In this document: piece by piece, positions 41,864-50,356 of the stretch
Numbering within the stretch: the stretch's first letter is position 1
Layout of the letters: each line of letters opens with the position of its first letter
Origin: Streptomyces sp. NBC_01381
GTDB lineage: Bacteria; Actinomycetota; Actinomycetes; Streptomycetales; Streptomycetaceae
DNA length: 64,000 bases
Reading direction: 5' to 3'
Assembly: GCF_026340305.1 (NCBI RefSeq)
Contig: NZ_JAPEPI010000001.1
Location: 3,720,001-3,784,000 of the forward strand
Position numbers and translations under genes: made by a program
The notes under the pieces: generated by a model
The model's database searches: none
What the model saw: the letters and a program-made list of their open reading frames with translations, nothing else
Told to the model about the DNA's origin: nothing

Positions 41864-42957
41864 CGCACGCTCACTTCCTTCGCATCATGCGTGTCGGCGG
41901 GCTTCTTCCTGGCGCGCCGCCAGGTCAGATTCAGCCGGGCGGCGAGGAAGACGATGACGACGGCCTGCAGGACCTGGGTCAGCTCGCGCGGCACCTCCGT
42001 GGTCCGCTCCATGGCGAGCCCGCCCACTTCGAGCGCGGCGAAGAACAGCGCGGCGAGCGCGGTCCCGATGGGCGCGGCGGCGGCGAGCAGGGCGGCGGTG
42101 AGGCCGGTCCAGGTGTGTCCGGCGGCGGTGAGCGACCCGTCGATGAAGCGGTACGGGAAGCTGAGCACGCCGATCGCGCCGACCAGGCCCGCGACGGCGC
42201 CGGACAGCGCCATCAGACGCAGCGTCAGCTTGGGCCGGTCGACCCCGGCGTACGCGGCGAAACGCGGATTGAGCCCCGTCATGCGGACCTCGTAACCGGC
42301 GGCGGTACGGGCGTCCGCGAAGAGGTACACGGCGGCGGCGACCGCCACGAGCACAAGGCCCACGGTCACGGTCGAGGCCCCGAAGGCGGGCAGCTCCACC
42401 CCGTCCGGCAGCCGCCGGGTCTGCGGAAGGCTCGACCCCTCCTCCTTGAGCGGGAAGCGCGCGAGATAGGAGGCGAAGGACATGGCCGGATACCCGAGCA
42501 GCAGACTGCTGACCAACAGCGGTACGCCGAACCGGTTCTGGCACACCGCGGCGAGCGCGGCGTACGCGCCGCCGGCCGCCATCCCCGCGAGCAGCGCGGC
42601 GACGACGGTGAGCGGCGCGGGCAGCGGCGAGTAGAGCCCCGTGGCGGCGGCCGCGATCCCGCCGAGCACCAACTGCCCGTCCCCGCCGAGGTTCAGCAGC
42701 CCGGCCCGCATCGGAATCGCGAGCGCGACGGCGAGCCCGATGATGCTGGTCCCGGTGGTCAGCGTGGACCCGATCCCGTCGGGCCCGAGCGCCCCACTGA
42801 CGACGGAGCCGTACGCCCCGATGGGATCGGCCCCGGTCCCGATGAGGAAGAGCGCGCCGACGAGAACGGCGGCGACGACGGAGTGCAGGGCGGGCGCGCG
42901 AAGCACGCGCGCGCCGAGCGCCCCCAATGTGCCGGGGGACTGCGTCTCGACGGCCAT
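41860..42957 (-). CDS. ABC transporter permease, nucleoside (BMP) type, first subunit
   Basis: 365 residues, about ten membrane helices. NLGGDGQLVLGGIAAAATGL and GYEVRMTGLNPRFAAYAGVDRPK are typical of YufP/NupP-type nucleoside permeases. Begins one base after the ATPase stop. Partner of the 306-residue permease. Confidence 0.88.
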   Translation of the reverse strand: MAVETQSPGTLGALGARVLRAPALHSVVAAVLVGALFLIGTGADPIGAYGSVVSGALGPDGIGSTLTTGTSIIGLAVALAIPMRAGLLNLGGDGQLVLGGIAAAATGLYSPLPAPLTVVAALLAGMAAGGAYAALAAVCQNRFGVPLLVSSLLLGYPAMSFASYLARFPLKEEGSSLPQTRRLPDGVELPAFGASTVTVGLVLVAVAAAVYLFADARTAAGYEVRMTGLNPRFAAYAGVDRPKLTLRLMALSGAVAGLVGAIGVLSFPYRFIDGSLTAAGHTWTGLTAALLAAAAPIGTALAALFFAALEVGGLAMERTTEVPRELTQVLQAVVIVFLAARLNLTWRRARKKPADTHDAKEVSVR

Positions 42958-42958
42958 G

Positions 42959-44674
42959 TCAGGGGCCCTCCTTCACGGGCGCGGTGTCGTCACTCTCGCG
43001 CGGAGCGGGGACGACGGAGGGATCGCCATCGGACCGGCCGCCGAGGGAGACAGCGGCATCGGCCGGGCTGATATCGCCGCCATCATCACGACGCAAGCGA
43101 GGAGCCACCTCTGCCGGGGCGTTGCCCGCCGCGCCGTCGGCGTCGTCCGCCGGGCCCGTCGCCGCGTTCGCGTCTGCTCCGCCCGCCATCGCGAGGCCGA
43201 GCGTCTGCTCGTCCGCGTCGTCGCGGGCGTACTCCGCTGCCACCCGGCCCTCGTACATCACCAGGACGCGGTCCGAGAGGCCGCGGATCTCGCTGAGTTC
43301 GGCGGAGACCAGGAGGATCGCGTGGCCCGCGTCGCGGTGGGCGATCAACTGGTCGTGGATGGTCTGGATGGCGCCGATGTCGACGCCTCGGGTGGGCTGT
43401 TCGACGATCAACAGGGGGGATTCATGGGCCAGTTCGCGGCCGATCACCAGTTTCTGGAGGTTGCCGCCGGACAGTGAGCCCGCCGTGTGCCGGGACGAGG
43501 CCGCCTTGACGCCGAAGCGGTCGATCAGGACGCGGGCATGTTCGCGGAGCCAGGACGGGCGGAGCAGGCCGTGGCCCCGGTGGTGGCCCATGGCCAGGTT
43601 CTCCGCGATCGTCGCGGCCGGTGCCGTGCCGACCGCCGTGCGGTCCTCGGGGACGTACGCGAGACCCGCCGCACGGCGGCCCGCGGCCGTCGCCTCGGTG
43701 ATGTCCTGCCCGGAGAGGGTGACTTGGCCGGCGGTGAGCGGACGCAGGCCCGTGATCGCCTCGGCCAGTTCGGACTGGCCGTTGCCCGCCACGCCCGCGA
43801 CGCCGACGATCTCCCCGGCCCGCACGGTGAGCGAGACGTCATGGACGGCGTCCGTGCTCAGGGCTGTGACAGTAAGGACTTGACCGCCGGGTGTGCCCGA
43901 CGTGTGCACCCGGTCCAGTTCGACCGCGCGGCCCGTCATCGCCGCCGCGATCCCGTCCGCCGTGGTGTCAGAGGTGCGCATCCGCGCCGCCACCCGGCCG
44001 TCCCGCAGGACCGTCACCGCGTCGCTGCCCTCCATCACCTCACGGAGCTTGTGGGTGACCAGGAGGACCGTGCGGCCGTCGTTCGCGAGAGACCGCAGCA
44101 CGCCGAACAGCGCGTCGGCCTCCGCCGGGGTCAGCACCGCCGTCGGCTCGTCGAGGATGAGCGTACGGGCGCCCCGGTAAAGGAGTTTGAGGATTTCGAC
44201 GCGCTGTCGCACACCGACCGGCAGGTCCCCGACCTTCGCCGCCGGGTCCACCGCGAGCCCGTGCTCCTTGGCGAGCGCACCCACACGCCGCACCGCCTCC
44301 GCCCGGTCCGTCAGACCGAAGCGGCGCGGCTCGGCGGCGTACACGACGTTCTCCGCGACCGTGAAGGAAGGGAACAGCTTGAAGCTCTGGTGCACCATGC
44401 CGAGCCCGGCGGCGATCGCCTCGCTCGGACTGGCGAACGTCACCTCGCGCCCGTCGAGCAGGATCTGCCCGGCGTCCGGCCGCTGAAGGCCGTAGAGCAC
44501 CGACATCAGCGTCGACTTGCCCGCGCCGTTCTCGCCCATCAGGGCGTGGATCTCACCGCGCGCGACGGTCAGATCCACCCGGTCGTTGGCGAGCGTGCCG
44601 GGGAACTCCTTGGTGATCCCGCGGAGTTCGACGGCGGGCGTATCGGCCTTGACGGACTCAGGCCGCGGGGTCAT
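42959..44674 (-). CDS. ABC transporter ATP-binding protein, nucleoside importer (two NBDs)
   Basis: 571 residues with two tandem ATPase domains. NBD1: GENGAGKST, Walker B TLILDEPTAVLTP. NBD2: VAGNGQSE replaces Walker A and LSGGNLQKLVIGRELA is the signature, as in RbsA/NupO-type proteins where one site is degenerate. The last about 75 residues are an Ala/Asp/Gly-rich disordered tail not usual in the family. Overlaps the end of the BMP lipoprotein gene by 17 bases. Confidence 0.9.
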   Translation of the reverse strand: MTPRPESVKADTPAVELRGITKEFPGTLANDRVDLTVARGEIHALMGENGAGKSTLMSVLYGLQRPDAGQILLDGREVTFASPSEAIAAGLGMVHQSFKLFPSFTVAENVVYAAEPRRFGLTDRAEAVRRVGALAKEHGLAVDPAAKVGDLPVGVRQRVEILKLLYRGARTLILDEPTAVLTPAEADALFGVLRSLANDGRTVLLVTHKLREVMEGSDAVTVLRDGRVAARMRTSDTTADGIAAAMTGRAVELDRVHTSGTPGGQVLTVTALSTDAVHDVSLTVRAGEIVGVAGVAGNGQSELAEAITGLRPLTAGQVTLSGQDITEATAAGRRAAGLAYVPEDRTAVGTAPAATIAENLAMGHHRGHGLLRPSWLREHARVLIDRFGVKAASSRHTAGSLSGGNLQKLVIGRELAHESPLLIVEQPTRGVDIGAIQTIHDQLIAHRDAGHAILLVSAELSEIRGLSDRVLVMYEGRVAAEYARDDADEQTLGLAMAGGADANAATGPADDADGAAGNAPAEVAPRLRRDDGGDISPADAAVSLGGRSDGDPSVVPAPRESDDTAPVKEGP

Positions 44675-45704
44675 TGACCTTCAGCTTCCCGGCGACGATG
44701 TCGTCCCGCAGCGACTCGACACGCTTGAGCACGTCCTTGTGGTCGGCGATCAGGCACTTGGAGTCCGCGAGCCCCGGCTCGAGCGCCGTCAGCGACATGC
44801 CGCCCTCCTTCAGGCCGTACGACACCGTGCTGCCGCCCTTGCCCTTCAGGATCTGCGCGATGCCCTTCTCGACGGCGACATCGGTCTTCTTGAGTACGTT
44901 GTCCACGACGTCGCCGGGGCTCGTCAGGCACTGGTTGGCGTCCACGCCGTACGCCTTGAAGCCACCGGACTTCGCCGCCTGGAAGACGCCCGTGTTGCCG
45001 CCCGCCGCGGCCGCCATCACCTGGTCGGCCCCGCCCGAACCGAGCGTCGCCGCCTGGTCCTTGGCGCGCGCGGCGTCATTGAACGGCGACTGCCCGCCCA
45101 CGAACAGCGTGCGCGACTTGGCCTTCGGCTGGACCTTCTTCGCACCGGCCGCGAACGGCTCGCTGTAGCGCCGGAACTGCGGGGTGTCGAGTACGTCGAC
45201 GGCGCCCACCTTCTTGCTCTTGGTGAGCAGACCCGCCTCCGCGCCCGCGAGGTACACCGCCTCGTGCTCCCGGAAGACCGCGCAGGTGACGTTCTTGTAC
45301 GTCTTCTTCGTGCACGCGTCGACGAGCAGGAACTGCTGCTTGGGGTGCGCCTCGGCCTGCTGCGCCGCGATGTCCGAGAACTCGAAGCCGACCAGCACGA
45401 TGACGTCGGGCGCGGAGTCCACGGCCGACTGCACGTTCTGCTGCCGCGAGGACGTGTCGCTGCTCTGGAAGACCTTCGGCGTCCCGGCGCCCTGCGCCTT
45501 CGCGGCCGACTTCACACCGGAGACGGCCAGTTTGAGGAACTCGTTCTGGGCCACGGGGTCCGGCGTGACGAGCGTGAACGCCTTGGCGCCCTTGTCGCCG
45601 TCGGAGCCACCCTTGTCGGCGGCGGCGTTGCAGCCGGAGGCGAGGAGGACGGCACCGACGGTGGCGGCGGTGATCCTGAGGGATATGCGCGTGGAGAGGG
45701 ACAT
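44658..45704 (-). CDS. BMP family nucleoside-binding lipoprotein
   Basis: 348 residues. Lipoprotein signal with lipobox LLASGC. Bmp/Med-type periplasmic fold: PDVIVLVGFEFSDIAAQQAEAHPKQQ, VFREHEAVYLAGAEAG, GVDANQCLTSPGDVVDNVLKK. It captures nucleosides outside the membrane for the ABC importer encoded downstream. The start, ATG 45704, has only a weak AAGG site, part of a small hairpin (45714-45725), which may be regulatory. First structural gene of the 8-gene operon, after the Cys-rich leader peptide. Confidence 0.9.
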   Translation of the reverse strand: MSLSTRISLRITAATVGAVLLASGCNAAADKGGSDGDKGAKAFTLVTPDPVAQNEFLKLAVSGVKSAAKAQGAGTPKVFQSSDTSSRQQNVQSAVDSAPDVIVLVGFEFSDIAAQQAEAHPKQQFLLVDACTKKTYKNVTCAVFREHEAVYLAGAEAGLLTKSKKVGAVDVLDTPQFRRYSEPFAAGAKKVQPKAKSRTLFVGGQSPFNDAARAKDQAATLGSGGADQVMAAAAGGNTGVFQAAKSGGFKAYGVDANQCLTSPGDVVDNVLKKTDVAVEKGIAQILKGKGGSTVSYGLKEGGMSLTALEPGLADSKCLIADHKDVLKRVESLRDDIVAGKLKVNDPAA

Positions 45705-45713
45705 AGGGGAGCG

Positions 45714-45798
45714 CCTTCTCGAAGGTGCCTGGGAGCCCAGGCGGTGGCGGGGAGCGGACGGTGCGGAGCAGTGTCGCTCAGCGGCGACAGGAGCGACA
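45714..45798 (-). promoter_or_regulatory. Candidate attenuator hairpins after the leader peptide
   Basis: Three inverted repeats on the transcript: TGTCGCT/AGCGACA (45772-45778 and 45792-45798), covering the last Cys codons and stop of the leader; GCCTGGG/CCCAGGC (45727-45733 and 45736-45742); CCTTC/GAAGG (45714-45718 and 45721-45725), next to the BMP start and including its AAGG. The geometry fits ribosome-mediated attenuation or masking of the ribosome site. Confidence 0.5.
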
Positions 45799-45882
45799 GC
45801 CACGACAGCGGCACATGCGCCGGGCGTCGAAGGACACGGCGGGGCAGCGCATGACGTCCGTGCCGTTGATGGCGTCGTACAT
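45778..45882 (-). CDS. Cys-rich leader peptide
   Basis: 34 residues beginning MYDAINGTDVMRCPAV and ending MCRCRGCRSCRR, with five Cys, four of them in the last eleven residues. GAGGAGG lies seven bases before the ATG, a stronger site than that of the BMP gene, so the peptide is probably translated. It ends 73 bases before the BMP start and a hairpin covers its Cys codons. Cys-rich leader peptides upstream of sulfur genes are known in actinobacteria as ribosome-stalling sensors of cysteine supply; a role here is inference. It could also be a small protein in its own right. Confidence 0.7.
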   Translation of the reverse strand: MYDAINGTDVMRCPAVSFDARRMCRCRGCRSCRR

Positions 45883-45964
45883 GGCTGTCCTCCTCGCACC
45901 GTGGGTCGATCCGTCCTGGGTGGCGGTGAGGGTAACACCGGATTTCGGACAGCCGCACGAACGT

Positions 45965-45982
45965 CTCGAAATATGGTTCGAG
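45965..45982. promoter_or_regulatory. Inverted repeat in the mtnA/leader divergent region
   Basis: CTCGAA (45965-45970), six bases, TTCGAG (45977-45982): a perfect inverted repeat in the 172-bp space between the leader peptide and mtnA. A candidate operator acting on both transcripts. Confidence 0.45.
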
Positions 45983-46054
45983 CCCGTCGGGTACGGTGAC
46001 GACACCCCTCCTCCCACGGCCCCAATCGCCCCTGTTTCTTCGGAGTTGACCACC

Positions 46055-47116
46055 ATGACCAGCCAGGATCTGCGCGCCGTCACGTGGACGGCGGCCGCGG
46101 AGGGCGGCGCTGTCCCGTCCCTCTCGCTCATCGACCAGACCGCGCTGCCGCACGCCCTGAACCGCCTCGACGTCACCACCGTCGACGAGCTGATCGACGC
46201 CATCGTGCGGCTCGTGGTGCGCGGCGCGCCCGCGATCGGCGCGGCCGGTGGTTATGGCGTCGCGCTCGCCATGGCGCAGGGCGAACGTGAGGGCTGGGAC
46301 CGTGCGCGCCTTGACGCGGAGGTGGCCCGCGTGCGGGCGGCACGACCCACTGCCGTGAACCTGATGGTCTGCGTGGACCGGGTCGCCCCGCTCATCGACG
46401 CGGGTCTGCCGGCGGTGCTCGCCGAGGCGGACGCGATCGTGCGGGAGGACCTGGAGGCGAACCACGCGATGGGCGCGTTCGGCGCCGACTGGCTCCTCAA
46501 GCGCGTCCCCGCGGCCGCCGAGCGTCCGCTGCGGATCCTCACCCACTGCAACACGGGCGCGCTCGCCACGGCGGGCTGGGGCACGGCGCTCGGCGTCATA
46601 CGCGAACTCCACGGCCGTGCCCGCCTGGAGACCGTGTACGCCGACGAGACCCGCCCCCTGCTGCAGGGCGCGCGGCTCACCGCGTGGGAGCTGGTGCAGG
46701 AGGGGATACCGCACTTCGTGCAGGCGGACGGCGCCGCAGCGGGGACGATCCTGCGGGGTGAGGTGGACGCGGCGATCGTCGGGGCGGACCGGATCGCGGC
46801 GAACGGCGACACGGCCAACAAGGTCGGCACGGTGGGGATCGCGCTGGCGTGCGCGCACGCGGGGATCCCGTTCGTGGTGGCAGCGCCGACGACGACGGTC
46901 GATCTCGCCACGGCGACGGGTTCGGACATCCACATCGAACTGCGGGGCGAGGACGAGGTGTTGGAGTGGGCGGGCGTCCGCACGGCACCGGCCGGCTCGC
47001 GCGGCCACAACCCCGCGTTCGACGTGACACCGGGTTCGCTGGTGACGGCGCTGGTGACGGAGCGGGGCGTGCGGGAGGTTTCGGCGGGCGAGTTGCCGGT
47101 GGGCGGGCTGAGCTAA
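46055..47116 (+). CDS. mtnA: S-methyl-5-thioribose-1-phosphate isomerase
   Basis: 353 residues, usual size. RGAPAIGAAGGYG phosphate region, catalytic Cys in THCNTGALAT, catalytic Asp in IVGADRIAANGD, NKVGT. Converts MTR-1-P to methylthioribulose-1-phosphate in the methionine salvage pathway. ATG 46055 has GGAG nine bases upstream. Divergent from the nucleoside-uptake operon and convergent with the mtnB operon. Confidence 0.95.
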   Translation: MTSQDLRAVTWTAAAEGGAVPSLSLIDQTALPHALNRLDVTTVDELIDAIVRLVVRGAPAIGAAGGYGVALAMAQGEREGWDRARLDAEVARVRAARPTAVNLMVCVDRVAPLIDAGLPAVLAEADAIVREDLEANHAMGAFGADWLLKRVPAAAERPLRILTHCNTGALATAGWGTALGVIRELHGRARLETVYADETRPLLQGARLTAWELVQEGIPHFVQADGAAAGTILRGEVDAAIVGADRIAANGDTANKVGTVGIALACAHAGIPFVVAAPTTTVDLATATGSDIHIELRGEDEVLEWAGVRTAPAGSRGHNPAFDVTPGSLVTALVTERGVREVSAGELPVGGLS

Positions 47117-47153
47117 GGGCGCCTGGACCCCCGTACAAGATGGCCTCAAACGC

Positions 47154-47183
47154 CGGCCGGGCTGGAGATGTCCAGCCCGGCCG
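47154..47183 (+). terminator. Terminator after mtnA
   Basis: 13-bp perfect stem (47154-47166 with 47171-47183), GATG loop, followed by CAATCTTT, giving a short T-rich tail. It starts 38 bases after the mtnA stop. Confidence 0.8.
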
Positions 47184-47235
47184 CAATCTTTCAGCCCGTC
47201 GAGGGGGTCCCCTGCTCTTTAAGAGCTTGGGGGAG

Positions 47236-47271
47236 TTTGAGGACGAACCCTGCGGAGCCGGTGATCGACGG
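47236..47271. repeat. REP-like interspersed repeat, copy 2
   Basis: 36 bp, 34 identical to 37330-37365 (TTTGAGGACGAAC to GTGATCGACGG), same orientation. About 45 bases upstream TCAGCCCGTC also matches copy 1, separated by an extra GC-rich segment. The reversed element GCCTCAAACGCCGG lies at 47143-47156. Sits between converging genes. Confidence 0.75.
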
Positions 47272-47282
47272 CCCTCGCAGGG

Positions 47283-47888
47283 CTAACCCCGGGTCAGCTC
47301 CAGCTCCAGGAGCCACTCCACGACCTCCGTACGGTGCCGCGCCTCGCGAGGATCCGCACCCCAGACGTAGATCCCGTGCCCGGCGACAACAACCGCCGGC
47401 ATCCCGGGCGAAAGCGCGGCCTCCAGCCGATCCCCCAGCACCGCCATGTCCTGGCTATTGGCAATCACCGGCAGCGTCACGGAAACCTCATGCGTCCCGT
47501 GCCCAAGCCCCTTCAGCATCTCCAGGTCCCGGAACACCACCCCCTCCGGCTTCCGGTGCCCCATGGCCACCGACGCCACCGTGTGGACATGGACGACCGC
47601 CCCCGCCCCGGTGAGCCGCGCCACCCGCGCATGCAGCGCGGCCTCCGCCGACGGCCGCCCCGGCCCGAGCGCGGCGCCCGAAGCGTCCGTCAACACCACG
47701 TCCACAGAGGTGAGTTCACCCTTGTCCCGCCCGCTCGCCGTCACGGCAAGCTGCAGCGGCGTACGCGAGAGGACCACGGACAGGTTCCCTGACGTACCCC
47801 GCATCCACCCGAACGAGGCGAACCGCGCCGCCTCGGCGGCCAGGACGGCGCCCGCCTCCTCCAGGTCCAGCGCAGTGGTCTCGCTCAT
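47283..47888 (-). CDS. mtnB: Methylthioribulose-1-phosphate dehydratase (class II aldolase fold)
   Basis: 201 residues. GWMRGTSGNLSVVLS substrate loop, metal His pair in VVHVHTVASV, and later His in VAGHGIYVWG. Dehydrates methylthioribulose-1-P to the diketone phosphate. ATG 47888 overlaps the mtnC stop (ATGA). Last gene of the mtnD-C-B operon. Confidence 0.93.
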   Translation of the reverse strand: MSETTALDLEEAGAVLAAEAARFASFGWMRGTSGNLSVVLSRTPLQLAVTASGRDKGELTSVDVVLTDASGAALGPGRPSAEAALHARVARLTGAGAVVHVHTVASVAMGHRKPEGVVFRDLEMLKGLGHGTHEVSVTLPVIANSQDMAVLGDRLEAALSPGMPAVVVAGHGIYVWGADPREARHRTEVVEWLLELELTRG

Positions 47889-48619
47889 GCCGTGCTCCTC
47901 GAAGCCGAAACAGTGATCTCGTCGAAGGCGAACGCCTCCGGATGCCCGCCGACCCCGGCGGCGAAATAGGGCTCCCCGGCCCGCCGCACGCCCACCGTCA
48001 GCCACCCGGCCTCCCGCGCGGCGTCCAGCTCACCGGGCCGGTCGGACAGGAAGAGCGTGCGACCGGAAGGCACGCCCACGGCCGCCGAAATGGCCCGGTA
48101 GGAGTCCGCCTCCTGCTTGGGCCCCGCGTTCTCGGTGTCGTAGAAGCCACTCACGAGCTCCATCAACGACCCCTCGGGCGAGTACGTGAACCACGCGCGC
48201 TGCGCGGCCACCGACCCGGACGAGTAGACGTACAGCCGCACTCCGTCCGCCGCCCACCCCCGCAGCACCCCGATCACCTCGGGGTAGAAGTGCGAGACCA
48301 GCTCGCCGCGCGCGAAGCCCTCCGCCCAGAGGATCCCCTGGAGGGTCTTCAGGGGCGTCGCCTTGCGGTCCTCGTCCACCCAGCCGTGCAGGATCTTCTC
48401 GATCCGTCCCGCATCGGCGTCCGGCTCGCCGGCCAGCTCCCGCACCTGCGCGACGGCCCGCGCCACCTCCGGCTCATCGCCCCGCGAGGCAAGGAGCGTC
48501 CCGAACCGTTCGCGCGCGTACGGATAGAGCACGTCCACCACGAACCCCGTGGCGCTCGTGGTGCCCTCGATGTCGAGCACCACGGCATCCACGGAGCCCG
48601 CGCTGAAGGAGACACTCAC
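47885..48619 (-). CDS. mtnC: Acireductone synthase (enolase-phosphatase E1)
   Basis: 244 residues, HAD fold. Nucleophile Asp in VVLDIEGTTS, motif II in LYVYSSGSVAAQR, motif III/IV in FLSDRPGELDAAREAGW. Performs both enolisation and dephosphorylation, giving acireductone. Coupled by four-base overlaps to mtnD and mtnB. Confidence 0.94.
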   Translation of the reverse strand: MSVSFSAGSVDAVVLDIEGTTSATGFVVDVLYPYARERFGTLLASRGDEPEVARAVAQVRELAGEPDADAGRIEKILHGWVDEDRKATPLKTLQGILWAEGFARGELVSHFYPEVIGVLRGWAADGVRLYVYSSGSVAAQRAWFTYSPEGSLMELVSGFYDTENAGPKQEADSYRAISAAVGVPSGRTLFLSDRPGELDAAREAGWLTVGVRRAGEPYFAAGVGGHPEAFAFDEITVSASRSTA

Positions 48620-49200
48620 GCGGCGTACCCCGCGTGGATCGTGTCGAAGTCCGGGAAGCGGTCGGCGATCGGGCTGCCGGTGAACGTGCCGATCCAGCCG
48701 TCCTCCTCGTGGAAGAAGCGGATCGCGGTGAACGCGGGGGAGGTGCCCATGTCGAACCAGTGCGTCGTGCCGCGCGGAACGCCGAGCAGGTCGCCCTTCT
48801 CGCAGTAGACCGCGTGCACTTCGCCGCCGACGTGGAGGTAGAAGATCCCGGCGCCCGCGACGAAGAACCGGACCTCGTCATCGTCGTCGTGCGTGTGCTC
48901 GGCGAGGAACTTCTGCCGGGCCGCCTTCGCCTTCTCGGGCCACTCGGGGTCGTTGCTGGGGTGCAGTGCCACCACGTCGACCGTCTGGAAGCCCTCTTCG
49001 GCGTTGAGCTTGTCGATCTCCGTGCGGTACGCGGCGAAGACCGTGTCGCTGTCCGCGTCGGCGGGCACGTCCTCGCGCACCGGCCACTGCTCGTAGCGCA
49101 CGCCGACGGGGGCGAGTGCGGCGGCGATCTCGGCCGGGTCCGATGTGCGGCGTATGACGGTCTCGGGGCCGGACTCGGCCCACGTCGTCAGGAGAGTCAT
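48616..49200 (-). CDS. mtnD: Acireductone dioxygenase
   Basis: 194 residues, cupin. Metal motif EHTHDDDDEVRFF (H-x-H-x4-E) and later His in GTTHWFDMG. With Fe2+ it yields the methionine keto acid plus formate; with Ni2+ an off-pathway product with CO. The metal cannot be told from sequence. First of the three mtn genes; 58 bases downstream of an LLM gene on the same strand. Confidence 0.94.
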   Translation of the reverse strand: MTLLTTWAESGPETVIRRTSDPAEIAAALAPVGVRYEQWPVREDVPADADSDTVFAAYRTEIDKLNAEEGFQTVDVVALHPSNDPEWPEKAKAARQKFLAEHTHDDDDEVRFFVAGAGIFYLHVGGEVHAVYCEKGDLLGVPRGTTHWFDMGTSPAFTAIRFFHEEDGWIGTFTGSPIADRFPDFDTIHAGYAA

Positions 49201-49258
49201 TGATCACTCCAGGGCAGGTCAGGGATGTCTTCGGATCGTAGCTCCCGGTGTCTACCCG

Positions 49259-50323
49259 TCACACGGCGTCCCACAGCGTGGACGGCGCGGCCCTGCGCAC
49301 CACCGGCGCGATCTCCTCGGCGAACCGCTGCAGCGTCTCGATCTGTTCGGCCCGCTCCAGGCCGAACCCGTCCACGGTGATGGACTGCAGGTCATGGCCG
49401 TACACCTCGTGGTAGCCGAGGATCTTGTCGATGATCTGCTGCGGGGAGCCGATCAGCTGGGGCCCGTCCGCGATGGCGTCCTCGATGGTGCGGAAGGGCG
49501 TGTTGTAGCCCGCCTTGCCCTCCAGGTGTGGCTTGAAAGACTGCCGCACCTTCGCCTCGTACAGCTCGCGGTAGCGCGCGACCGCCTGCTCCGCCGAGTC
49601 CGCGATGAGCAGACCGCCCGAGCCCGCCGCGACATGGGCGCGCGCCGGATCATGTCCGTACGCCTCGAACCGCTCGCGGTAGTGCGCGATCAGCTTCGCG
49701 TACGCGGCGCGCGGCTGGATGGCGTTGGCGGTGAAGAGCGGATCCCCGTGTCTGGCCGCCAGATCGGGGGAGTTGAGGGACGTCGCCGAGCCGTGCCAGA
49801 CCCGCGGCACTCCCGCGTACGGACGCGGCACCGTCGTCACGTTCTTCAGGGCGGGCCTGAACTCGCCCTCCCAGTCGACGTTCTCCTCGCTCCACAGCCG
49901 CCGAAGGAGCTCGTACTTCTCCTTCTGCAGATCCCACTGCCGCTCCTCGTCGAGTCCGAAGAGGTCGAAGTGGCCCGCCTCCGCGCCCTTGCCGATGACC
50001 AACTCGATGCGCCCGCGCGAGATCTGATCGAGCGTCGCATAGTCCTCGGCGACCCGCACGGGGTCGAGGATCGCGACGACGGTGACTCCGGTGAGCAGCT
50101 TGATGCGTGTGGTCCGCGCCGCCAGCGCGCCGAGCACGACCGTCGGGCTCGACGACAGGAAGGCGCCCGCGTGCCGCTCGCCGACGGCGTACGCGTCATA
50201 GCCGAGCTCCTCCGCGGCCACACCGACCTCGATCACATCGGCCAACCGGTCGGCGGGGGAGGGGAGTTGGCCGGTCAGTGGGTGCGGGGCATGACCGATG
50301 ATCGACAGTACCTGGAACTTCAT
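49259..50323 (-). CDS. LLM-class flavin-dependent oxidoreductase
   Basis: 354 residues, bacterial luciferase-like. VGERHAGAFLSSSP, LDQISRGRIELVIGKGAE, VPRVWHGSATSLNS, IGSPQQIIDKIL. Probably an FMN-dependent monooxygenase supplied with reduced flavin by a separate reductase. Its position upstream of mtnDCB on the same strand suggests a role with sulfur compounds; substrate unknown. Confidence 0.85.
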   Translation of the reverse strand: MKFQVLSIIGHAPHPLTGQLPSPADRLADVIEVGVAAEELGYDAYAVGERHAGAFLSSSPTVVLGALAARTTRIKLLTGVTVVAILDPVRVAEDYATLDQISRGRIELVIGKGAEAGHFDLFGLDEERQWDLQKEKYELLRRLWSEENVDWEGEFRPALKNVTTVPRPYAGVPRVWHGSATSLNSPDLAARHGDPLFTANAIQPRAAYAKLIAHYRERFEAYGHDPARAHVAAGSGGLLIADSAEQAVARYRELYEAKVRQSFKPHLEGKAGYNTPFRTIEDAIADGPQLIGSPQQIIDKILGYHEVYGHDLQSITVDGFGLERAEQIETLQRFAEEIAPVVRRAAPSTLWDAV

Positions 50324-50356
50324 GATGTCTCTTCCTTGTCTCAGGCCTGCTTGGTC

